Assembly: GCA_964441335.1 (NCBI GenBank)
Contig: CAYTUI010000017.1
Span: forward strand, 1 to 24,529
Direction of reading: 5' to 3'
DNA from: CAYTUI01 sp964441335
Lineage (GTDB): Bacteria; Patescibacteriota; Patescibacteriia; UBA1558; 2-01-FULL-52-15
DNA length: 24,529 bases
Shown here: positions 19,866-24,529 of the stretch, in pieces
Numbering within the stretch: position 1 is the first letter of the stretch
How the letters are laid out: every line of letters starts with the position of its first letter
Program-made: the position numbers and the translations under genes
Notes under the pieces: generated by a model
Databases searched by the model: none
What the model was told of the DNA's origin: nothing
Seen by the model: only the letters and a program-made list of their open reading frames with translations

Positions 19866-20117
19866 GTGGCAGAACAAAAAACCGGAGTTCGCTGTCGTGT
19901 TTGCCCGGGCGAGATCGTTGAGATAACGGAAACAGTAGTCCACTCGAATGGTGATCGTTCATATCGGGCTGTCTATTATTGTGACAGCTGTCAGATTGTT
20001 TACCGCAATCCGCGACAGGTGAAGGCAAAGCAGAAAGGGGACGATGATGGGACACGGTTCACGTTTACCGAACAGCAACGATCTGCCGCCGGCCGATCAA
20101 AGCCGCTTTGGCGGTAA
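19866..20117 (+). CDS. Zinc-ribbon protein, paralogue 1 (83 aa)
   Basis: The GTG at 19866 has a perfect AAGGAGGG SD. The core is CRVCPGEIVEITET (Cys-x2-Cys) and YYCDSCQIVYRNPR (Cys-x2-Cys), about 35 residues apart, a treble-clef or zinc-ribbon layout. The same pattern occurs in the protein at 20682 (CRVCGGVIVEATES ... HCQDCQLVYHD), so the two are paralogues flanking this cassette. The last ~25 residues are coded in the same DNA as the start of the next gene, in another frame. Small zinc ribbons of this kind can bind nucleic acid or protein, but the role is not known. Confidence 0.72.
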   Translation: MAEQKTGVRCRVCPGEIVEITETVVHSNGDRSYRAVYYCDSCQIVYRNPRQVKAKQKGDDDGTRFTFTEQQRSAAGRSKPLWR

Positions 20118-20244
20118 TGAACTGGCGGATGACTTTTGTTTGCTGTTGAACGGCTTGGCTAAACGCTGCGTCGCCTGTCGATCTGTGACGCGCAACGAGT
20201 ATCTGCAGGACGGCAAGTGTCCTGACTGTCGGCCTAACAGCTGA
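20044..20244 (+). CDS. Small zinc-ribbon protein (66 aa)
   Basis: The ATG at 20044 (or 20047) has AAAGGGGA upstream, a weaker SD than its neighbours. The C-terminal CVACRSVTRNEYLQDGKCPDC is a Cys-x2-Cys/Cys-x2-Cys zinc ribbon; the first 30 residues are Pro/Asp-rich and may be disordered. It overlaps the previous gene by 74 bases in a +1 frame. The first ORF may run past its functional end, or the overlap may be real and couple translation. The next SD follows the stop directly. Confidence 0.65.
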   Translation: MMGHGSRLPNSNDLPPADQSRFGGNELADDFCLLLNGLAKRCVACRSVTRNEYLQDGKCPDCRPNS

Positions 20245-20255
20245 AAGGAGTTTCT

Positions 20256-20618
20256 ATGTCAGAACGTACACTAGTTAGTCCGAAGATCCTGAAAGAATTG
20301 ATGTACCTGGACTTGTCCGGCTGGCAAATCCTTAGGGCTTACTTTGCAAGGTTGGATGGCATTGGTCTAAGGCCCTTGAAGTTGCGGATCAGACAGGAGA
20401 TCGTCATCAGTCTTAACTATCAGTCGCTTAGCGCGGTAGCTAGCCAGGCGGGTATGCCTCCTCTTGTGATAGAAGGCCGGCTGTATTTGTACAACGAGGC
20501 ATTGGGGATTGCCTTTAATCTGGAAGCTTTTTCCGCAGATCTGCCGCCTGGTAGGGTTTTGAGCGAGACTGATTTTGAGGGGTTTCTGCGAGACGGCGCG
20601 CTACCGTTTGTCTGGTAG
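20256..20618 (+). CDS. Unknown small protein in the zinc-ribbon cassette (120 aa)
   Basis: The ATG at 20256 has AAAGGAG seven bases upstream. The protein is mixed alpha/beta with no Cys and no clear motif. It has a helical start (PKILKELMYLDLSGWQILRAYFARLDG) and a beta-rich end (LVIEGRLYLYNEALGIAFNLE, then PPGRVLSETDFEGFLRDGALPF). It is not membrane-bound and no family is recognised. Its position between two zinc-ribbon paralogues suggests it acts with them. Confidence 0.65.
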   Translation: MSERTLVSPKILKELMYLDLSGWQILRAYFARLDGIGLRPLKLRIRQEIVISLNYQSLSAVASQAGMPPLVIEGRLYLYNEALGIAFNLEAFSADLPPGRVLSETDFEGFLRDGALPFVW

Positions 20619-20681
20619 CCAACAAGGTAGCTTTGACTGGAAAACGGTTTGAAGATAAGAACGTCAAAGGAGACCTGGGAC

Positions 20682-20939
20682 ATGACGGAGACGAACAAAA
20701 CCAAAGGCCGCTGTCGAGTTTGCGGTGGCGTGATCGTGGAGGCTACGGAAAGTAGGCCGACGCGTCCGAGGGAGATGATTCCTATCGGACCGGGTTCCAA
20801 AGATTACTACCACGAAGCACATGTGGACTTCCACTGCCAGGACTGCCAGCTGGTTTACCACGACATTCCGCGCGATGTCTGCGAGCCCAAGAAACGGCTG
20901 CGCAAGAAGAAGACCGGTAAGCGATCGCTGACCGCCTGA
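20682..20939 (+). CDS. Zinc-ribbon protein, paralogue 2 (85 aa)
   Basis: The ATG at 20682 follows AAAGGAG at about nine bases. CRVCGGVIVEATES and FHCQDCQLVYHDIPRD give two Cys pairs, matching the first paralogue at 19866. The inserted middle is longer and contains PIGPGSKDYY. The C-terminus is very basic (KKRLRKKKTGKRS), suggesting nucleic-acid contact. It is the last gene of the cassette. An unused AAGGAGGTG and a strong terminator follow. Confidence 0.7.
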   Translation: MTETNKTKGRCRVCGGVIVEATESRPTRPREMIPIGPGSKDYYHEAHVDFHCQDCQLVYHDIPRDVCEPKKRLRKKKTGKRSLTA

Positions 20940-20949
20940 TTTCTACAAC

Positions 20950-20998
20950 AAGGAGGTGTTTTACCCCTCGTCGCCGACATGGTGACGAGGGGTTTTGC
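20950..20998 (+). terminator. Terminator of the zinc-ribbon cassette, with an orphan SD in front
   Basis: ACCCCTCGTCGCC (20963-20975) pairs with GGTGACGAGGGGT (20981-20993); the only irregular pair is a G-U on plus-strand RNA. It is followed by TTTTGCTTTT. A perfect AAGGAGGTG (20950-20958) precedes the stem without a start codon at usable distance. Confidence 0.88.
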
Positions 20999-21058
20999 TT
21001 TTATAAATTTGTGCATTATTTTTAAAATATGTTCGAGCCATATGCTTTGTTATTTATG

Positions 21059-21067
21059 TGTTATAAT
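21059..21067 (+). promoter_or_regulatory. Extended -10 promoter of the P-type ATPase gene
   Basis: TG (21059-21060), one base, then TATAAT (21062-21067). There is no clear -35. The same TGTTATAAT occurs before the S51 gene at 14437. Confidence 0.55.
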
Positions 21068-21072
21068 TAGTT

Positions 21073-21165
21073 AGTAATGAGTAATGAGTAATGAGGAATG
21101 AGGAATGTCGCCCATAGGGCGACCGCCCTCCATTCGGCCCGAGCTCATGGCCGAGGGCTGGGCGG
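21073..21165. repeat. Structured leader repeat of the ATPase gene
   Basis: Three TAATGAG and two GAATG units (21073-21106) are followed by the hairpin CGCCC-ATA-GGGCG (21109-21121). A nested stem CCGCCC (21123-21128)/GGGCGG (21160-21165) encloses TCGGCC (21134-21139)/GGCCGA (21149-21154). It shares the AATGAGGAATG text and a CGCCC/GGGCG hairpin with 16579-16623. Confidence 0.65.
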
Positions 21166-21207
21166 AGAGATGAGGCCTTAGACTTTAATTACCAATTTCC
21201 AAAAATT

Positions 21208-23880
21208 ATGGTCCAAAATTGGCACGCGTTATCTGTAAATAAAACTTTAGCCGAGTTAAAAACCAAGCCGGACGGTTTATCTAGGGTTGAAGTTTCCAAA
21301 AGACAGCAGCAATATGGCGCAAACCGCTTGGCGCATGAAAAAAAACTATCCGGTTTGACGATTTTATTATCTCAATTTAATAATGCCTTGATCTATATTT
21401 TACTGATCGCCTGTGTGATTAGTTTTGTTTTAAGCGATCCGATTGACGCCAATATTATTTTGGCCGCTGTGGTCATTAACGTAGTAGTCGGGTTTATTCA
21501 GGAGCAAAAAGCAAACCGGGCCTTGGCTGAATTAAATAAAATAGCCCAGCTAAAGGCCAGAGTTATTCGTCAGGGCAAAGAAATATCTGTAGCTATTGAA
21601 GAATTGGTTCCGGGCGATATTGTTTCGGTTTTGTCCGGAGATAAAGTACCGGCCGATATCAGGTTAATTGAGATTAAGCATTTTCAGGTTAACGAAGCAC
21701 CTTTAACCGGTGAAAGCGCCATGGTAACTAAGCAGACTAATACATTGTCAGCCGGCCTCACCCTGCCGGAGCGCAATAATATGATTTACATGTCCACCTT
21801 AGCGGTTGAGGGTTCGGCCAGAGGAGTGGTAGTGGCAACCGGCAGTCAGACCGAGATTGGGCGGGTGGCCTCGTTATTAAAGGAAACTGAAGATGACAGT
21901 ACGCCGATTCAAAAAAAACTGGATTCTTTAAGCAAGAATTTAGCTATTTTAGTTTTGGCTGTGGCGTTGCTGATATTCTTTTTGGGTTTGCTAAGAGGTC
22001 GAGAAGTTTTAGAAATGTTTAATACAGCTGTGGCTTTGGCTGTGGCGGCCATACCCGAAGCTTTGGTTATTGGTGTGACGGTGGTTTTAACTATTGGCAT
22101 GAAACGCATCCTGAAAGAAAAAGGTTTGGTGCGAAAATTAGTGGCGGCGGAAACCTTAGGTTCAACTACCGTTATTTGTACTGATAAAACAGGTACGCTA
22201 ACCCAAGGCCAGATGCGTGTGGCCATCGCTTACATAGGCAAGAAAGAATTTGACGGCAATTCATTGGTGGCGTCGATTGGCAATCAAGAACTGGAAAAAT
22301 TATTGTCTATTGGAGTGTTGTGTAACGATTCTGTTATTGAGGATATTAGAACGCCACTGGAAGATTGGGTAATCGCGGGGAACTCTACTGACAAAGCATT
22401 ATTGATAGCCGGCGGTCAGTTTCGATTACTTAAAGATAAGTTGGAGAAAGATTTTCCCCGCTTGGATGCTGTGCCTTTTAGCTCGGATAGAAAGTATATG
22501 GTTACTTTGCATAAAGCCGGTCAGGATAATATTTTGTATTACAAGGGCGCACCGGAAATGATTTTAGCTTTTGCCGATTCACTGGAACTGGCCGGAAAGG
22601 TTAAACCATTAACGCCTGATTTGAGAAAAAATTTGATTGCCAAACAATTGGAGTTAAGCCGTCAGGGCCTAAGGGTTTTAGCCTTGGGTTATAAATCAGC
22701 CGACCAACATTCTTTAATTGAAAAAGATAAGTTGGAGCAAGAAGTAGTTTTTTACGGTTTTGTGGGTATTAGCGATGTGCTACGTCCGGAAGCGGCTGAA
22801 GTTTTAGCGCAGGCCAAAAAATCCGGTATTCACACCGTTATTATTACCGGTGATAATAAAGTTACGGCGAGGGTCATCGCTACCCAGCTGGGTATGAAGA
22901 TTAAGAGCGATAATATTATGGAAGGCAGTGAGCTGGCTAAATATTCTGATCGCCAGCTGGTTAAGAAAGTTAAAGATATTTTGGTCTACGCTCGGGTGAC
23001 TCCACAGGATAAATTGCGGATCGTGCGCGCCTGGCAACAGCGGGGAGAGGTGGTGGCTATGACCGGTGACGGTATAAATGACGCACCGGCTTTAAAAGCG
23101 GCTGATATTGGTGTAGCTCTTAACAGCGGGACTGATGTGGCCAAAGAAACTGCTGATTTAGTTTTGTTGGACAATAATTTTAAAACTATAGTGGCGGCAG
23201 TGCGTGAAGGCCGGGTAATTTTTGATAACGTCCGCAAAGTTGTTTTGTATTTATTGGCCGATAGTTTTGGAGCAGTTTTTTGTATTTTGATATATTTTGT
23301 CTATTCATTTTCCTATGGCGGTCCCTTGCCTTTGGTGGCGGCGCAAATACTCTGGCTTAATTTAGTTACTGACAGTCTGCCGGATATGGCTTTAACTTTT
23401 GAACCGGCGGAGAAGGGTGTTTTAGACTCTAAACCGGCCAAGCGGCAGCAGCCGATTTTGGACTTTGAAAGAAAATTTTTAGTGGCCATTATCAGTTTGT
23501 TGTCCGGTCTGGGTGCATTTGTTATTCACCTGATAGTTTTACGCGAAACCGGTAATGTGGCTATGGCGCAAACTGCCACTTTTGCCGCTTTAGGAACTGT
23601 TACCGTGACTTATGTTTATAGTTTACGGAATATCAAAAAGTCATTTTTTCGCTACAATATTTTTTCCAATAATTTTTTAAATTTAGCGGTGATGTTTAGT
23701 TTCTTATTGCAGTTAGTGGGAATTTATTGGCCGGTACTTCAGAAAATTTTAGGTACGGCAGCCTTAAATTCCAGAGCCTGGGCTTTGATTATCGCGTTTT
23801 CGGTTTTGATGATTGTCATCATTGAAATTGTTAAAATGGTCTTTATTATTAAACGTTCGGCCGGCAGGATTGTGGTATAG
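21208..23880 (+). CDS. Cation-transporting P-type ATPase (P2A-like, 890 aa)
   Basis: An ATP-driven membrane cation pump. In order it has the N-terminal cation-ATPase domain (WHALSVNKTLAELKT...GLSRVEVSKRQQQYG), the first helix pair, the actuator loop with the TGES motif (about 169-172), transmembrane helix M4 with AAIPEAL, the phosphorylation motif DKTGT at Asp326, an N-domain with KGAPEM, and the hinge TGDGINDAPALK. A C-terminal block of six helices follows. Size and motifs fit Ca2+-type or related P2 ATPases, but the ion cannot be fixed: the canonical PEGL of SERCA reads PEAL. The ATG at 21208 has no SD. A transcript leader with repeats precedes it. Confidence 0.93.
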   Translation: MVQNWHALSVNKTLAELKTKPDGLSRVEVSKRQQQYGANRLAHEKKLSGLTILLSQFNNALIYILLIACVISFVLSDPIDANIILAAVVINVVVGFIQEQKANRALAELNKIAQLKARVIRQGKEISVAIEELVPGDIVSVLSGDKVPADIRLIEIKHFQVNEAPLTGESAMVTKQTNTLSAGLTLPERNNMIYMSTLAVEGSARGVVVATGSQTEIGRVASLLKETEDDSTPIQKKLDSLSKNLAILVLAVALLIFFLGLLRGREVLEMFNTAVALAVAAIPEALVIGVTVVLTIGMKRILKEKGLVRKLVAAETLGSTTVICTDKTGTLTQGQMRVAIAYIGKKEFDGNSLVASIGNQELEKLLSIGVLCNDSVIEDIRTPLEDWVIAGNSTDKALLIAGGQFRLLKDKLEKDFPRLDAVPFSSDRKYMVTLHKAGQDNILYYKGAPEMILAFADSLELAGKVKPLTPDLRKNLIAKQLELSRQGLRVLALGYKSADQHSLIEKDKLEQEVVFYGFVGISDVLRPEAAEVLAQAKKSGIHTVIITGDNKVTARVIATQLGMKIKSDNIMEGSELAKYSDRQLVKKVKDILVYARVTPQDKLRIVRAWQQRGEVVAMTGDGINDAPALKAADIGVALNSGTDVAKETADLVLLDNNFKTIVAAVREGRVIFDNVRKVVLYLLADSFGAVFCILIYFVYSFSYGGPLPLVAAQILWLNLVTDSLPDMALTFEPAEKGVLDSKPAKRQQPILDFERKFLVAIISLLSGLGAFVIHLIVLRETGNVAMAQTATFAALGTVTVTYVYSLRNIKKSFFRYNIFSNNFLNLAVMFSFLLQLVGIYWPVLQKILGTAALNSRAWALIIAFSVLMIVIIEIVKMVFIIKRSAGRIVV

Positions 23881-23925
23881 CTAACTGTAACGTTTGAGCT
23901 TGGATCTCGTATATTAGTGTAGGTT

Positions 23926-23957
23926 AGCAGCCGGTTAAGGAGGGTTAATCGGCTGCT
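23926..23957 (+). promoter_or_regulatory. Hairpin in the leader of the sigma-factor gene
   Basis: AGCAGCCG (23926-23933) pairs perfectly with CGGCTGCT (23950-23957). The 16-base loop contains TAAGGAGGG, an SD-like sequence with no start codon in range. It may end the ATPase transcript (no U-tract) or be a regulatory leader for the gene at 23987. Confidence 0.4.
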
Positions 23958-23986
23958 AGTCGCTAACAGCTGTCAGTAGAAAAAAT

Positions 23987-24457
23987 ATGGCCAGAAACAA
24001 AATTGTTTATCTTGGGCATTATTTAAAATATAAGGACAAAATCTACTCATATTTTTGGTACCGCACCGGTATGCGCCGGGAGCTGGCCGAGGATTTGACG
24101 CAGGAAGTTTTTCTTAAGGCTTGGGATAAATACAGCAGTTTTGATACTGATCGTTCCTTTCAAGCCTGGATTTATAGTATCGCCCATAATCATCTGGTAG
24201 ATCATTATCGGTTGAAACGTTATGAGTATGATTTGGAAGCGATTGCCGATAAAACCGCCGAAGAAGATTTTTCTTGGGAGTTGTGGCAAATTCTGAACCG
24301 TTTGCCGGAGCTGGATCGGGAAATCTTAAGTCTGAAATATTTGCAGGGTTTTAGTTATAAAGAAATTGCCGAGATGCTGGTTAAGACCGAAGAAGCAGTC
24401 AGAGTGGCGGCTCACCGTGCTATTAAACGTTTACAAGCAGAAAATTTACTATCATGA
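23987..24457 (+). CDS. ECF-type RNA polymerase sigma factor (156 aa)
   Basis: The two-domain build is that of an ECF sigma factor. Sigma-2 (about 10-80) has ELAEDLTQEVFLKAWDKY and FQAWIYSIAHNHLVDHYRL. Sigma-4 (about 100-152) has LPELDREILSLKYLQGFSYKEIAEML and a recognition helix ending in AVRVAAHRAIKRL. It would direct polymerase to a small set of extracytoplasmic-response promoters. The ATG at 23987 has no SD. Its TGA overlaps the ATG of the next gene (ATGA), the usual arrangement for an anti-sigma partner. Confidence 0.92.
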   Translation: MARNKIVYLGHYLKYKDKIYSYFWYRTGMRRELAEDLTQEVFLKAWDKYSSFDTDRSFQAWIYSIAHNHLVDHYRLKRYEYDLEAIADKTAEEDFSWELWQILNRLPELDREILSLKYLQGFSYKEIAEMLVKTEEAVRVAAHRAIKRLQAENLLS

Positions 24458-24529
24458 ATATTCAAGACAAATTAGAAAAAGTGAGTGCGATAATATGCCC
24501 GTCTTTCCCCTCGAGATCTTTGCGCTTAA
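24454..24529 (+). CDS. Start of a gene coupled to the sigma factor (partial, anti-sigma candidate)
   Basis: ATGAATATTCAAGAC opens a frame that stays open to the window end (MNIQDKLEKVSAIICPSF...). It overlaps the sigma-factor stop by four bases. Only 25 residues are visible, so the product is not identifiable; an anti-sigma factor is inferred from position alone. Confidence 0.5.
   Translation, partial: MNIQDKLEKVSAIICPSFPSRSLRL

Noticed and set aside
20979..21120. ORF starting at the ATG in the loop of the cassette terminator
   Set aside because: The start is inside a terminator hairpin, about 20 bases from the SD, and the frame is AT-rich with no recognisable content.
1..24529. CGCAAAGA at the left end and TCTTTGCG near the right end as an inverted terminal repeat
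   Set aside because: Only eight bases, not at the exact right end. Chance or an assembly break is more likely than an element end.

Overview
The window looks like a piece of a small-genome bacterium of the Candidate Phyla Radiation (Patescibacteria, Parcubacteria-like). This is inferred from compact or minimal proteins (a ~315-residue MetK), many short membrane or Cys-rich proteins, core genes without Shine-Dalgarno (SD) sequences and near-leaderless promoters. TGA is used as a stop, so the standard bacterial code applies. No database search was possible.

Layout. 1-2800 (minus): recR, ybaB/ebfC and dnaB, a recombination/replication cluster. 2881-2957 (minus): tRNA-Lys(UUU). 3022-4189 (plus): a promoter, a SAM-I (S-box) riboswitch and a compact metK. 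4195-5163 (minus): two zinc-ribbon microproteins behind a second, unusual S-box leader with two terminators. 5184-5876 (minus): a GlcG/HbpS-like protein with a near-consensus promoter and its own terminator. 6017-6129: a MITE-like inverted repeat. 6254-8332: two exported or anchored proteins. 8335-9730 (plus): a DUF488 plus probable dual-OB two-gene unit. 9906-11884 (plus): an AT-rich GATC-type restriction-modification island followed by a helix-turn-helix gene relic. 11952-12239: a coiled-coil protein. 12275-14417 (minus): a large radical SAM protein. 14437-16083 (plus): an S51-type peptidase, a membrane protein and a Cys-rich anchored protein. 16111-16436 (minus): a membrane-anchored zinc-knuckle protein. 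16547-19605 (plus): a small membrane protein, an unknown protein and the CCA-adding enzyme. 19611-20996: palindromic repeats, then a four-gene zinc-ribbon cassette. 21059-23880: a P-type cation ATPase. 23987-24529: an ECF sigma factor and the start of a coupled gene, cut by the window end.

Two gene styles alternate. Core genes are AT-rich, lack SD sequences and often start close to the -10 box. Interspersed are visibly more GC-rich units, each with a strong AAGGAG-type SD, a recognisable promoter and a strong hairpin terminator: 4287-5163, 5184-5876, 8335-9730, 12275-14417, 16111-16436 and 19793-20996. Several encode tiny zinc-ribbon proteins of unknown function.

The most interesting locus is 4195-5163. 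The leader keeps the S-box ligand-pocket and pseudoknot residues, carries an extra hairpin beside the kink-turn, ends in two terminators with a possible switching helix, and controls zinc-ribbon proteins rather than a known methionine gene. It sits about 1.8 kb from, and faces, the canonical metK S-box.
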